A stretch of DNA of 64,000 bases from positions 1-64,000 of the forward strand of contig CAZYQI010000007.1 in the NCBI GenBank assembly GCA_964649745.1. Reading direction: 5' to 3'. Of the stretch, positions 25,774 through 34,817 are shown one piece after another. This DNA is from CAZEHS01 sp964649745 (GTDB lineage Bacteria > Bacillota > Clostridia > Peptostreptococcales > Acidaminobacteraceae). A model generated the notes under the pieces. The model did no database searches. It had not been told where the DNA came from and worked only from the letters and a program-made list of their open reading frames with translations. The position numbers and the translations under genes are program-made. Each line of letters opens with the position of its first letter. The stretch's first letter is position 1.

Positions 25774-26580
25774 TCAGGGTCGTTCCCCATTTTCCATCAG
25801 CTGGTCAATATGAATCAAAAGATCTGGAAGCCTGTCAATGGAATCCAAGGCGAAGTGGGCGCCGCTTTGAAGAAATGTTTTTTTTGCTGCATTGATAAGG
25901 TCTTGTTGTTCCGTGCTATTCATTGTTGCGGATTCCGCTTCTGTAAGACCTAAAACAGAGCTCCCCAGGGCAATTCCTACGGTCCAGGCACCGGCATTGA
26001 GACCTTCCTGAATATCCGAAACCGTATCGCCTATCTTCACCAATCGTTTGGGACTGGTGATTTTCAGGTATTCCATGTTCCGGTGGATCATGTAGGGATA
26101 AGGGCGCCCCAGTTGGCCTGTGGCATCTGGAGTGAACCAGCAGTCCGGCGCATAACCCCGTTTTTTTGCTTCCATAACAACACAGTCCATCATGTTATCC
26201 GTGTAGCCTGTCGTTGAGCCTATCTTCAGGCCCATTCCGCGAATGACGTTAACCGCGTCCAGCACACCGGGAATAGGGGTGGTGTAATCCGCCAGAGAGC
26301 GCATCAGCAGAGGCTCAAAATTGGCAAAAAGAGTTTTTACATCGTCTTCCTGAGAAGGGCGCTGGTACTTGGCTTCCCATGCATCACGGATTCTGGGCAT
26401 CGCCAGCATGGCGCGGATATGGTCGATCTTCAAAAGGCCCATGGGCGCCCGGGCCTCATCCATGGTGACGGTAATTCCGGCATCCTGAAAAACCCGTATA
26501 AATGCCTCCACCGGTGCGAAACATCCGAAATCAACGGTAGTACCGGCCCAATCTAAAATAATTCCTTCAAGGTGCTTCAT
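25774..26580 (-). CDS. phnX: Phosphonoacetaldehyde hydrolase
   Basis: HAD-family phosphonatase that cleaves phosphonoacetaldehyde to acetaldehyde and phosphate. The nucleophile is Asp10 in LDWAGTTVD, the Schiff-base lysine Lys51 in GLLKIDHIRAML, and the HAD motif III region is KIGDTVSDIQEG. Length 268 is normal. Last gene of the operon, four bases after phnW. It completes the pathway from 2-aminoethylphosphonate. Confidence 0.97.
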   Translation of the reverse strand: MKHLEGIILDWAGTTVDFGCFAPVEAFIRVFQDAGITVTMDEARAPMGLLKIDHIRAMLAMPRIRDAWEAKYQRPSQEDDVKTLFANFEPLLMRSLADYTTPIPGVLDAVNVIRGMGLKIGSTTGYTDNMMDCVVMEAKKRGYAPDCWFTPDATGQLGRPYPYMIHRNMEYLKITSPKRLVKIGDTVSDIQEGLNAGAWTVGIALGSSVLGLTEAESATMNSTEQQDLINAAKKTFLQSGAHFALDSIDRLPDLLIHIDQLMENGERP

Positions 26581-26584
26581 CAGA

Positions 26585-27673
26585 TCACTCCTTCTTCATA
26601 TAAGCCTGAATATGTCTCGCAAGGGCTTCGATATCACTGGGATAAATCTCTCCAATATTTCCGATACGGAAGGTTTCCACATCGGTTAGCTTTCCGGGAT
26701 ACAGAACAAATCCACGCGCTTTAATGAACTGATAAAAATCTGGGAAGTCAAAATCGTCTCTTGGAAATGTAAAGGTCGTAATCACCGGGGACTGATTTTC
26801 GGGCTGTATGTAGGCGTGTATTCCCAGTGCCGCCAGTTTTTCACGCAGGAGTTGGTTGTTCGCCCGGTAGCGTTTTTCCCGTGCAGCAACGCCCCCTTCC
26901 TGGGCAAGCTCCTCAACCGCCGTGCAAAAGGCGGCCACAGCATGGGTGGGGGAGGTGAACCTCCATTTGCCCGTTCTGTCCATTTCTTCCCACTGGTCAT
27001 AAAGATCCAATGACAGACTCATGGCATTCCCCTTACAGGCCTCTAAAGCATCCCTTCGGGCGATGACGAAGCCGAAGCCAGGGACCCCTTGAATACATTT
27101 GTTGGCGCTGCTGATAAGATAGTCGATTCCCATATCTTCAACTGGGATGGGCATGCCGCCAAAACTGGACATGGCATCCACGATGAGCACCCGGTTATGT
27201 GCTTTTATGGCGGCGGCCAGCTCTGGCAAGGGATTTAGAATGCCGGTGGTCGTTTCGCAGTGAACAAAGGCTACATGGGTGATGCCAGGGTCCTCGTCAA
27301 GAATCATCGTCACCTCTGCTGAGGCAAGTGCACAGTTATAAGGAACGCGATAACAGCGGTAGTCCAGGGCCAAGCGCTGGGCAATGGTGGTTATCCGTTC
27401 GCCATAAGCGCCATTTACAAGTATCAAGAGGCGGTCTCCTGTTTTAAGGGCAGTGGTCAAAACAGATTCCACGGCAAAGGTGCCGCTGCCCTGCATAAAA
27501 ACAGTGGTGTATGTCTCTTGCGAAGCCTCGGCAATTTCCAGCAGCTTGCCGCGAAGCAACTGCGTTTGCTGCTTATAGGCATCGTCCCAGGTGCAGCGGT
27601 CCAGAAGCATTGCCTCTTTAACGGTTTTGCTGGTGGTAAGCGGTCCGGGTGTCAGTAGTTTATAGTGGTCCAT
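26585..27673 (-). CDS. phnW: 2-aminoethylphosphonate-pyruvate transaminase
   Basis: PLP aminotransferase that turns 2-aminoethylphosphonate plus pyruvate into phosphonoacetaldehyde plus alanine. N-terminal LLTPGPLTTS and the cofactor lysine region SSANKCIQGVPGFGF are typical. About 362 residues from the ATG at 27673 with GGAGG close upstream. In the same operon as phnX and the transporter genes. Confidence 0.96.
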   Translation of the reverse strand: MDHYKLLTPGPLTTSKTVKEAMLLDRCTWDDAYKQQTQLLRGKLLEIAEASQETYTTVFMQGSGTFAVESVLTTALKTGDRLLILVNGAYGERITTIAQRLALDYRCYRVPYNCALASAEVTMILDEDPGITHVAFVHCETTTGILNPLPELAAAIKAHNRVLIVDAMSSFGGMPIPVEDMGIDYLISSANKCIQGVPGFGFVIARRDALEACKGNAMSLSLDLYDQWEEMDRTGKWRFTSPTHAVAAFCTAVEELAQEGGVAAREKRYRANNQLLREKLAALGIHAYIQPENQSPVITTFTFPRDDFDFPDFYQFIKARGFVLYPGKLTDVETFRIGNIGEIYPSDIEALARHIQAYMKKE

Positions 27674-27684
27674 GCCGCCTCCGA

Positions 27685-28707
27685 TCACTGAGCATTTTCA
27701 AACAGGGCAATATGAGATTCCAAAAGCTGTACTGTCAAGGGGTCTTTGTATTGTTTGGGATACGCAGGGATGTTTACGCTTTCCACGGACTCACCGGCGT
27801 AGAGGGTAACGGGGTAAACGGCCAGCAAATCCTTACGTGAATCCTTGAGAATCACAGCAGCCATTTCCTGTGCCAGTGCAGTGGTGGCACCATCCTTCTG
27901 AACCACCGCTAAGGATTCCAACAGAGTGAAATTTCCTTCAATCGGATCGATGCACTGAATGGGTTTGCCGGCAGCATTATCTGCAACAGCCTGATGACGG
28001 AGGCCGAACCCGACAGCAACTTCCCCAGCACGGACTTTTTTGATGGGGCCTGAACCGGATTTTTCAATATGAGGACCACAGTTCACTGCCAGGTCGTGTA
28101 GAACCTTAGCACCCTCTTCTTCTCCATAGGCACTGACCACTGCCTGAACCATCAGCCATGCAGTTGACGAGCTGGCAATATTGGGAACCGAGACAAGATC
28201 CTTATAAACCGGATTGGTTAAATCTTTGATACTGGTTGGCATGGGCAGGCCTTTGCTTTTTATCAGTTCGGTATTCACAAAAAGTGCCCCAGTATTGGCC
28301 AGCAGGGGGGCTGCATATTCCGACGAGTTCTTTTCAGGCTTTGGAGCAGCTGTAAGCGCGGCAAACATGTGGTGCTGCTCTTGGGCACTGTCCACAAAAT
28401 AGGAGCTCATGGTGATAATGTTGGCTTCAATGTCTTTTCCCTCAGCCAGCATTTTGCCTCCCAGTTCGGAGGTGCCATAGGACTGAAATACATATTTGCC
28501 GTCGTAACCGGCTTTTTTAAGCGCGGTTTCCATGGAAGCCACGGCTTCTTCGTCTGCGTTGGAGTAGATAACCACCTGCTTGGCAGCCTCCGCAGGGGCG
28601 GCAGGTGCAGAGGACTGGGAAACCGGACTTGGGCTGCAGGCACAACCGATAAGGGCAGTCACTGCAATTAGGGTACACAGAAGAATGCTGCGTTTGTTGT
28701 TTAGCAT
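27685..28707 (-). CDS. phnS: 2-aminoethylphosphonate ABC transporter substrate-binding lipoprotein
   Basis: Extracellular binding protein with a lipoprotein signal (lipobox LIGC followed by ACSPS and a Ser/Ala/Pro linker), then the iron/AEP-type class fold: VVIYSNADEEAV, FQSYGTSELGGKM and GAGEV-like KVRAGEVAVGFGLRHQA. It belongs with the permease and ATPase just upstream in the operon. Substrate is inferred from phnW and phnX. Confidence 0.9.
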   Translation of the reverse strand: MLNNKRSILLCTLIAVTALIGCACSPSPVSQSSAPAAPAEAAKQVVIYSNADEEAVASMETALKKAGYDGKYVFQSYGTSELGGKMLAEGKDIEANIITMSSYFVDSAQEQHHMFAALTAAPKPEKNSSEYAAPLLANTGALFVNTELIKSKGLPMPTSIKDLTNPVYKDLVSVPNIASSSTAWLMVQAVVSAYGEEEGAKVLHDLAVNCGPHIEKSGSGPIKKVRAGEVAVGFGLRHQAVADNAAGKPIQCIDPIEGNFTLLESLAVVQKDGATTALAQEMAAVILKDSRKDLLAVYPVTLYAGESVESVNIPAYPKQYKDPLTVQLLESHIALFENAQ

Positions 28708-30398
28708 GATTTGCTCTCCTTTGAGTTAAGGGGTAGGTTGGTTTTTATGAGCAAATCCTTACCGCGAAGGGTGATCAGACCTAAACGGCGAGGATGTTGT
28801 CCCGTACAGGTGAGGGCTTTCACCATCAAATTGGTGATGAGAATAAGGATGGATAAGATAAAAACATCAGAAAACCGGGAAAAGTACTGAAACTCTTTAA
28901 TCTTGGTAGTGACCAGCATCGTTTTACTGGAAACCAGGAAGATAACCGCACTGATGGTAACCATACTGTTGATGAAGTAATAGGAAAGCATCTCAATCAG
29001 GGTGGGTTTTGCATTGGGCAGGGTGATGCGTACCAGGGTTTTTAACCAAGTGTCTCCAAGTAAGGCGGCGGTGGTGTCCCAGGCGGGATTCATTTTCTCC
29101 AAAGCATTCTTTGCCATCAGGTAAGGCGTTGTAAAAAAGTGCACCATATTGCTGATAACAAGAATCCCCAGGGTTCCCTTTAGATCTGTTTTAGTGAATG
29201 CCAGAAGATAGGAGATTCCAATTACCATACCGGGCAGGGTGTTGCAGAGCATGGCAATGGCATCAATCAGTTGCTTGGCACTTTTAGGAAGGGGACTCCG
29301 GGTGTTGGCAAGGGCGGCGCTGAAGGTCATGATAGTCCCTAGGATGGCGGTGAGCGATGCCACCATGAATGAATGAACGTAGGCCTCTGCAAGATTGTTG
29401 GCGCTGAGGGCATGCCAGGCAATTTCCCAGGTGAAGGCCATGTCGTAGGGATAATCCTTAACAAAGGGAACAATGAACATCACTGAAAAAATACTGAGTA
29501 TCATCAGGGACAGTCCGATCGCGAAGGCTCCCAACAATCTGTCGCGGAAAGGAAACCGGGTTGGTTCTGCGGGGTTGATCCTGTCGGAGTGGAAGCGGAA
29601 TCGTTCCAGATAGTTTAGGAGTGCGAAGCCTATAAAGGCGGGCATTAGTAAAAGGATGGCGATGACGGAGCCCTTTTCGATATTGGGAATAGACCCCAAC
29701 ATCACATCGTATAACTGCGTGGCCAATACAGGATAGGCGCCACCAATGGCAGCGGGTATCCCATAATCCGTAAAAGCCAGAATGAAAGCCAGAACAAAGG
29801 CACCGCCGATAGCTCCCGCCATGGGACGCAGCCATGTCTGCCAAAGGGTTCGGGCCCAATGATCCCCCATGAGCTTGGAAACAAGTACGTATCGCCCGTC
29901 CAGATAACCTGCTGCATTGTCCAGCAAAAGAAATGCTGGGGGCAGGGTGTAGATTACATAGCCCAGGAGAAGGCCATTGAATCCGTAAAAAGAGAAGAAC
30001 TCCCTTCCCACCATACTTGTGATCAGCCCCTGTTTGCCAAAGGCGTATAGAATTACAAAACCATAGGTTAGCGTTGGCAAGAGCATGGGCAAGGTGATAA
30101 CCGTTCTGACGAACCTCTTTATTGTTCTGTTCATTGGTGTTTCACGCAGGGTTTTCACCAACAGCAGTGCCAAAAGCGTAGCTATCGCAGCTGAGGAAAG
30201 TGAAACGGAAAAGCTGTTGCCCAGAGCGGTCCAGAAGCGGCTATCCTGAAGCACCAGACTGTAATGATTAAGGCTCAGGCTGCCCTGGAATTTCACCGAG
30301 GAATAGAAAAGATGAATGAGGGGCAGGAAGAGGAACAGAAAGAAGAAGATCAAAAGCGTCCCGTATGCAATTTTCATGCTTTTCAGATTAGTTGGCAT
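28701..30398 (-). CDS. phnV: 2-aminoethylphosphonate ABC transporter permease (double length)
   Basis: A single polypeptide of about 565 residues with two binding-protein-dependent permease domains (about 12 helices). EAA-type loops lie around LMGDHWARTLWQTWLRPMAGAIGGAF and ALLGDTWLKTLVRITLPNAKPTLIEM. A fused permease is common in AEP and iron (ThiP/FbpB) transporters. The ATG start at 30398 overlaps the ATPase gene by 11 bases and follows GGAG. The 3' end overlaps phnS by 7 bases. The symbol is assigned by analogy. Confidence 0.9.
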   Translation of the reverse strand: MPTNLKSMKIAYGTLLIFFFLFLFLPLIHLFYSSVKFQGSLSLNHYSLVLQDSRFWTALGNSFSVSLSSAAIATLLALLLVKTLRETPMNRTIKRFVRTVITLPMLLPTLTYGFVILYAFGKQGLITSMVGREFFSFYGFNGLLLGYVIYTLPPAFLLLDNAAGYLDGRYVLVSKLMGDHWARTLWQTWLRPMAGAIGGAFVLAFILAFTDYGIPAAIGGAYPVLATQLYDVMLGSIPNIEKGSVIAILLLMPAFIGFALLNYLERFRFHSDRINPAEPTRFPFRDRLLGAFAIGLSLMILSIFSVMFIVPFVKDYPYDMAFTWEIAWHALSANNLAEAYVHSFMVASLTAILGTIMTFSAALANTRSPLPKSAKQLIDAIAMLCNTLPGMVIGISYLLAFTKTDLKGTLGILVISNMVHFFTTPYLMAKNALEKMNPAWDTTAALLGDTWLKTLVRITLPNAKPTLIEMLSYYFINSMVTISAVIFLVSSKTMLVTTKIKEFQYFSRFSDVFILSILILITNLMVKALTCTGQHPRRLGLITLRGKDLLIKTNLPLNSKESKSC

Positions 30399-31143
30399 GG
30401 GGTTCTCCAAACAGGGATTCCAAATTGGCGTGCTTGATTTGCAGCTGTCTCAGAATAAATTCTTTCACAAAGGAACCGGAGGGGGAATCCACGATGACTC
30501 TGGGGGTGTCATACTGAGCGACCCGTCCGTTGTTGATAATCAGTACCTGATCGGACAGGGTAAGGGCTTCCTCTGGATCATGGGTAACGATGACAGTGGT
30601 AAGCTTGAATTCCCGGGCGATATTTTTCACTGTTACCTTGATAGACTCCCGGATTACACCATCTAAGGCGCTGAAGGGTTCATCCATCAAGAGCAGACGG
30701 GGCTTTGTCACCAGGGTTCTGGCCAAGGCAACCCGCTGCTTCTGGCCCCCGGAGAGCTCGTGAATTTTCTTTTTTAGGTGAGCTTCCAGCTCAAGACTCT
30801 GAATGATATGTTGAAGTTCAGCCAGATTCATGCCACTTCGCTTGTTTTTCAGACTGTAGGTGATGTTGTCATATGCATTAAGATTTGGAAACAAGGCGTA
30901 GTCCTGAAAAACAATATTGAATCCCCGATCCTGCATTGGAGTATGGGTGAGGTTTATATCATCGAAAAAGAGATCGCCGTTGTCGGGAGCCGTGATTCCC
31001 AATAAAATGTTCAGCAGTGTGGTCTTACCGCTGCCGCTGGGGCCCAGCAGTGAGATGATGGAACCTTTCTGAACTGTCAGGCTGATGTCCTCAAGGACGG
31101 TTTTTCCGTGATAAGATTTATGAATATTGCGGAGCGTCAGCAT
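30388..31143 (-). CDS. phnT: 2-aminoethylphosphonate ABC transporter ATP-binding protein
   Basis: ABC ATPase of 251 residues: Walker A GPSGSGKTT, Q-loop in VFQDYALFPNL, signature LSGGQKQR, Walker B LLLMDEPFSALD, H-loop VTHD. It lacks the C-terminal TOBE extension of longer import ATPases. First gene of the phosphonate operon, divergent from a DeoR-type regulator. Confidence 0.92.
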   Translation of the reverse strand: MLTLRNIHKSYHGKTVLEDISLTVQKGSIISLLGPSGSGKTTLLNILLGITAPDNGDLFFDDINLTHTPMQDRGFNIVFQDYALFPNLNAYDNITYSLKNKRSGMNLAELQHIIQSLELEAHLKKKIHELSGGQKQRVALARTLVTKPRLLLMDEPFSALDGVIRESIKVTVKNIAREFKLTTVIVTHDPEEALTLSDQVLIINNGRVAQYDTPRVIVDSPSGSFVKEFILRQLQIKHANLESLFGEPHAN

Positions 31144-31381
31144 AGGGGTCCTCCAATGAATGGTTGTAGTTACAGCATAGCCAGTTAATGTTATGGGGAG
31201 ATTGACGGTGTGTTACGCTGGTGTTAAGTTTATCAATTGTTTAATATTTAATGACTAACAGATGACAATGTTGCTCGTTGTTTACCGGAAATAAGGGTGA
31301 TAAAGGGCCGTTTGTTGAAGTGCATCAATATATATGATAAATTTATTGCAAAGTAGCTACCCAGAAAGGCGGTATACTCAG

Positions 31382-32140
31382 ATGATGCCAAGTGAACGGC
31401 AGCAAAAAATAGTGGAGCTCTTGTCAGAAAAAGATTTCGTGTCTATACCCGATCTTTCCGCACATTTTGGAATGTCCATAGAAACCATTCGGAGAGATTT
31501 GAGCATATTGGTTGAACAGGATAAAATTAAAAAGGTGTATGGAGGGGTAAGAATCAGAGAAACCCATTTTGGGGAGCCCGCCATGGAAGCAAGGATGAAC
31601 ACCGGCCTGGAACAAAAGGAAACTATCGCGGGCTACTGTTGTTCACTAATTCAAGACGGAGAGTGCATTTTCATCGACAGTGGCACCACTACCTACCATA
31701 TCAGCCGACTACTAAAAAACCGGAAAAACCTGACGGTTATGACCAACTCCATTCCAGTGGTCAATGAACTGATGCATACTGAAATTGAAATTATCCTTAT
31801 CGGCGGGAAGATTCGTCACGATGAACTTTCGGTGGTGTCATTCAACTATCTGTTCAATTTTTCAGAGCTTAATATTCAGAAAGCCTTTATTGGGGCCGGT
31901 GGTGTCAGCATTGCGAATGGTATTTCAGATTACAATATGTTGGAGGCCGTTACCCGGAAGCAGATTATCGAGCGAAGCAGACAAGTTATCGTTGCGGCGG
32001 ACAGCACCAAGATTGGGAAAGATGTGACGGTTAAAATTGCGCCCTTGGATGCGATTGATATGCTTGTTACGGATAAGGGAGTTTCATCTGACTTCGTTCA
32101 GGAAATGAAGCAGGAGAAATGCGGACTCATGGTGGTTTAA
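31382..32140 (+). CDS. DeoR-family regulator, probably of the phosphonate operon
   Basis: N-terminal winged helix (PSERQQKIVELLSEKDFVSIPDLSAHFGMSIETIRRDL) and C-terminal sugar-phosphate-type sensor domain (DSGTTTYHISRLL, IGGKIRHDELSVVS, ADSTKIGKD). About 252 residues from the ATG at 31382 behind GAAAGGCGG. Divergent from phnT across 238 bp of AT-rich DNA. DeoR proteins sense phosphorylated ligands, so a phosphonate or phosphonoacetaldehyde signal is plausible but inferred. Confidence 0.9.
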   Translation: MMPSERQQKIVELLSEKDFVSIPDLSAHFGMSIETIRRDLSILVEQDKIKKVYGGVRIRETHFGEPAMEARMNTGLEQKETIAGYCCSLIQDGECIFIDSGTTTYHISRLLKNRKNLTVMTNSIPVVNELMHTEIEIILIGGKIRHDELSVVSFNYLFNFSELNIQKAFIGAGGVSIANGISDYNMLEAVTRKQIIERSRQVIVAADSTKIGKDVTVKIAPLDAIDMLVTDKGVSSDFVQEMKQEKCGLMVV

Positions 32141-32180
32141 GCCTTTTAAAAGTCTGTCAAGCGTTTTTAAAAGTAATTTC

Positions 32181-32209
32181 TTGACGTATTTAAATCTTCG
32201 TGCTACCAT
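32181..32209 (+). promoter_or_regulatory. Promoter of the guanidine riboswitch transcript
   Basis: TTGACG, a 17-bp spacer, and TACCAT about 40 bp upstream of the riboswitch. The -10 is imperfect. Confidence 0.5.
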
Positions 32210-32244
32210 AATGCTCAAGCTGCAGCGTGAGTACAAAAAATTCA

Positions 32245-32345
32245 TATAAGCCAGTTTTCTAGGGTTCCGCGGTCAATCACCGGCTGGTCCGAGAGAAAAC
32301 GCACAGGCAACTGTGTACACGGAAGGATAAAAGCCTGGGAGATAT
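32245..32345 (+). ncRNA. Guanidine-I (ykkC-yxkD) riboswitch
   Basis: The conserved islands of the motif occur in order: CTAGGGTTCCG, CTGGTCCGAGAGAAA, CGCA with a variable hairpin, ACACGGAAGGATAAAAGCC and GGGAG. Guanidine binding stabilises the aptamer. Its 3' AAGCC segment is also the left arm of the terminator at 32331, so ligand binding would favour read-through into the exporter gene. Confidence 0.95.
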
Positions 32346-32373
32346 TTAAATATATCAACCATGGCTTTTTTTT
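32331..32373 (+). terminator. Riboswitch-controlled terminator
   Basis: AAGCC pairs with GGCTT across an AU-rich stem, followed by eight T residues. The left arm belongs to the aptamer, so the structures exclude each other. Confidence 0.8.
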
Positions 32374-32427
32374 ATTCCAAATAAAAGAGCAGAATTGCTT
32401 TGGGTATCATACAAGGAGGATAATCTT

Positions 32428-32742
32428 ATGAAATGGACGTATTTGTTGGTGGCGGGAGGCTTTGAGGTGTTTTGGGCTTTAGGACTAAAGTACTCTCACG
32501 GATTTACACGATTAGTACCAAGTTTGTTTACAATTATGGGAATGATAGCGAGTTTTTATTTTCTGTCATTAGCCCTAAAAAGCCTTCCCTTAGGAACGGC
32601 ATATGCCATTTGGACAGGCATTGGCACGGTTGGCACGGTGATCCTAGGGATGCTCTTGTTTAAAGAACCCATGAATATAACGGGGGTTATTTTTATCGGT
32701 TTTATTGTAATAGGAATTGTTGGACTGAAACTAACATCTTAA
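32428..32742 (+). CDS. gdx: Guanidinium exporter Gdx (SugE type)
   Basis: Small multidrug resistance family protein of 104 residues and four helices that swaps guanidinium for protons. Glu13 in the first helix, the WALGLKYSHGFTR segment and YAIWTGIGTVGTV are Gdx signatures that separate it from EmrE-type drug pumps. The start is ATG 32428 behind AAGGAGG. Control by the guanidine-I riboswitch upstream supports the substrate. Confidence 0.96.
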   Translation: MKWTYLLVAGGFEVFWALGLKYSHGFTRLVPSLFTIMGMIASFYFLSLALKSLPLGTAYAIWTGIGTVGTVILGMLLFKEPMNITGVIFIGFIVIGIVGLKLTS

Positions 32743-32863
32743 AATTGACATTGTAAGATGGTGGTTGTTTCAAGTTAAGGGGGCAGAAAAATCAAAAGAT
32801 AAGGTGTATGCTTTTAACAAACAGATATCGGAGATCCGGTGCATACAATAAGGAGGACTTGCA

Positions 32864-33571
32864 ATGAAGAATTTTGTAGTGGAAGATCAATTTTGGGATA
32901 TGTTCCCCGAGGCGAAGATAGGTGTTGTTGTCTGCCGTGATATCGACAACCTGGTCGGCAATCAGGAAAAGTATGCGGAATTGCTTTCAAATGCTGAAAA
33001 AGAGGTGCGGAAATTCCTGAAGGATGAGGAATTCAGCAACAACGACGTCATCAAGGTATGGCGGGATGCATTCCAGAAATTCAAAACGAAAAAGGGCGCA
33101 CGGTCCTCCATTGAGGCACTCTTGAAGCGAGTCAACAACGGAAATCATATCGGGACCATCAACCCGTTGGTGGATATCTACAACTCCATTTCATTAAAGT
33201 ATGCACTGCCCTGCGGTGGGGAAGACATCGATACATTTTTGGGGGATGTCCGACTGACAAAGGCCTTTGGCGATGAACACTTCGTTACACTGGGTACGGA
33301 TGAAAATGCCCCTCCCTATGAAGGGGAAATTGTCTATAAGGATGATGGAGGCGCTATCTGCAGATGCTGGAACTGGCGGGAATCGGTAAGGACCATGCTC
33401 ACTGAACAGACAAAGAATGCTTTTCTCTGCATTGAATTGGTCGATGAAAAACGATCTGCCGAGTTTCAGCTTGCTCTGGAGGAACTGGCCGGAATGATTC
33501 AGTCTCACTTAGGTGGAACATGCAGAATTGAGGTTCTGGATAAAAACAATAAAACGGTACCCATCATGTAA
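32864..33571 (+). CDS. B3/4 domain protein
   Basis: Stand-alone protein of 235 residues resembling the B3/B4 domain of the phenylalanyl-tRNA synthetase beta chain. In that enzyme the domain edits misacylated tRNA; stand-alone copies are of unproved function. Key segments are GARSSIEALLKRV, PLVDIYNSISLKYALPCGGEDID and EGEIVYKDDGGAICRCWNWRE. Start ATG behind AAGGAGG. Followed 17 bases later by a radical SAM gene, so they are likely co-transcribed. Confidence 0.85.
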   Translation: MKNFVVEDQFWDMFPEAKIGVVVCRDIDNLVGNQEKYAELLSNAEKEVRKFLKDEEFSNNDVIKVWRDAFQKFKTKKGARSSIEALLKRVNNGNHIGTINPLVDIYNSISLKYALPCGGEDIDTFLGDVRLTKAFGDEHFVTLGTDENAPPYEGEIVYKDDGGAICRCWNWRESVRTMLTEQTKNAFLCIELVDEKRSAEFQLALEELAGMIQSHLGGTCRIEVLDKNNKTVPIM

Positions 33572-33588
33572 GCTCAGGAGGATTGATG

Positions 33589-34281
33589 ATGCAAGGTTTC
33601 ACCTATAAGGAAATATACATGGAAGAGGGAAAACGGGTGCTGGAGATGAATGTGCTTCCGGAGAAGTACTGCAACTTCGACTGCATCTTTTGTCCCATCG
33701 GAAGATCACAGAACAAAACGGATGCGCAGATCACATTTGACGCGCTGCCCAGCTCCCTGGCCGAGCTGGGGAATCGGATTGAAGAGACCAAGCCCGATCT
33801 GGTCTTCATCAATTCAAAGGGAGAGGCCTTTGTAAATGAAGGAATCGGGGAAATCATCGCTTTCATCGCAGCCAAGGGACTGCCGGTAAGGCTGCTTTCA
33901 AACGGCTACCTGCTTGGGGAGCCTGCCTATATGGCTATCGCCAATCGGTGCGAAGAAGTCATCGGAGAGATCAAGGTCACAACGGAAGAGGATTTTCAAA
34001 AGGTACAACGGCCCATGGCGGGATACACCCTGGAGAAACACATTTCCAACATGATTTCCTTCCGCAGGCAATACCAAGGCAAGTTTATCCTTGAAGTGAC
34101 AATCGTCAAGGGCTACAGTGATGATGAAGGCTCAATAGAAAAAATTAAAACGATCATCAGAGAACTGTCACCCGGCAAGGTTATCGTTGCACGCATGGAC
34201 GATGAACCCTTTAAGAAAAAGCTTGGGATCACGGATGAACGGTTTGAAGCGATTAAAAAAGTTCTGTCGGACAGGGTCTAG
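33589..34281 (+). CDS. Radical SAM protein
   Basis: Iron-sulfur S-adenosylmethionine enzyme of about 230 residues. The cluster motif is CNFDCIFCPIG (CxxxCxxC), followed by the glycine-rich region FINSKGEAFVNEGIGEII and LLSNGYLL. The core is of the COG0731 type that includes wyosine-synthesis enzymes. Substrate is unknown. ATG at 33589 sits seven bases after AGGAGG. The last third (from 34162) is copied in the chimera at 21020. Followed 198 bases later by a small winged-helix protein. Confidence 0.88.
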   Translation: MQGFTYKEIYMEEGKRVLEMNVLPEKYCNFDCIFCPIGRSQNKTDAQITFDALPSSLAELGNRIEETKPDLVFINSKGEAFVNEGIGEIIAFIAAKGLPVRLLSNGYLLGEPAYMAIANRCEEVIGEIKVTTEEDFQKVQRPMAGYTLEKHISNMISFRRQYQGKFILEVTIVKGYSDDEGSIEKIKTIIRELSPGKVIVARMDDEPFKKKLGITDERFEAIKKVLSDRV

Positions 34282-34479
34282 AGCAGAGGCAGAGGCAAAG
34301 GCAAATCTATTCCTCACCAAGGATAGCAGAGTCTTGGCAGGCGTGTGAGAATAGGCTATAATGGTTATCAAGGGATATCAATTCTCATTAGACCCTGCGG
34401 TTCAACGATACAAATGCTGTAGTGACCGGCAACCCATTGGAAGAGGGTATACTGACATTACCAATAAAGGAGGATTGAA

Positions 34480-34650
34480 ATGGAAGACAAGGTGTTGGAA
34501 TGCTTAGCAAACGCTACAAAGCCCATGCGTCCGGGTGAAATTGCAGAAGCCCTGAATGCGGACAAAAAAGAAGTGGAAAAGGCAATTAAAAAACTTAAGG
34601 ACGCAGGCGTCATCCATTCCCCTGTACGTTGCTTCTACGCCAAGGTATAA
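34480..34650 (+). CDS. Small winged-helix protein
   Basis: A 56-residue protein starting at the ATG behind AAAGGAGG. It reads as a bare helix-turn-helix: KVLECLANATKPMRPGEIAE, then ALNADKKEVEKAIKKLKDAG and a short wing VIHSPVRCFYAKV. Such folds also form C-terminal extensions of some radical SAM proteins of this kind, so it may act with the gene upstream. It is co-directional, with its own ribosome site and a terminator just after. Confidence 0.8.
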   Translation: MEDKVLECLANATKPMRPGEIAEALNADKKEVEKAIKKLKDAGVIHSPVRCFYAKV

Positions 34651-34700
34651 CCATACCCGGCACAAAATGAATGTCCAGCGTTGTCCACGGCGACGCCTTA

Positions 34701-34735
34701 AAACCCCCTGTCTGATTGCTGACAGGGGGTTTCGC
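34701..34735 (+). terminator. Rho-independent terminator
   Basis: AACCCCCTGTC and GACAGGGGGTT pair around an 8-base loop. The T-run is short (TTT), so efficiency may be moderate. Confidence 0.75.
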
Positions 34736-34740
34736 ATCCA

Positions 34741-34769
34741 TTGACAAGCTGTTCGTATGTGATTACACT
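34741..34769 (+). promoter_or_regulatory. Sigma-A promoter
   Basis: TTGACA, 17-bp spacer and TACACT, just after the terminator and about 50 bp before the Cys-cluster protein gene. Confidence 0.75.
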
Positions 34770-34817
34770 GATAGCGTCTTAGTGCGTATCACCAAGGAGT
34801 TAATAAGGAAGGTACCC

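Noticed and set aside
34283..34303. Short imperfect tandem repeat of GCAGAG/GCAAAG units.
   Set aside because: Three to four units of six bases, with no flanking structure; probably simple slippage.
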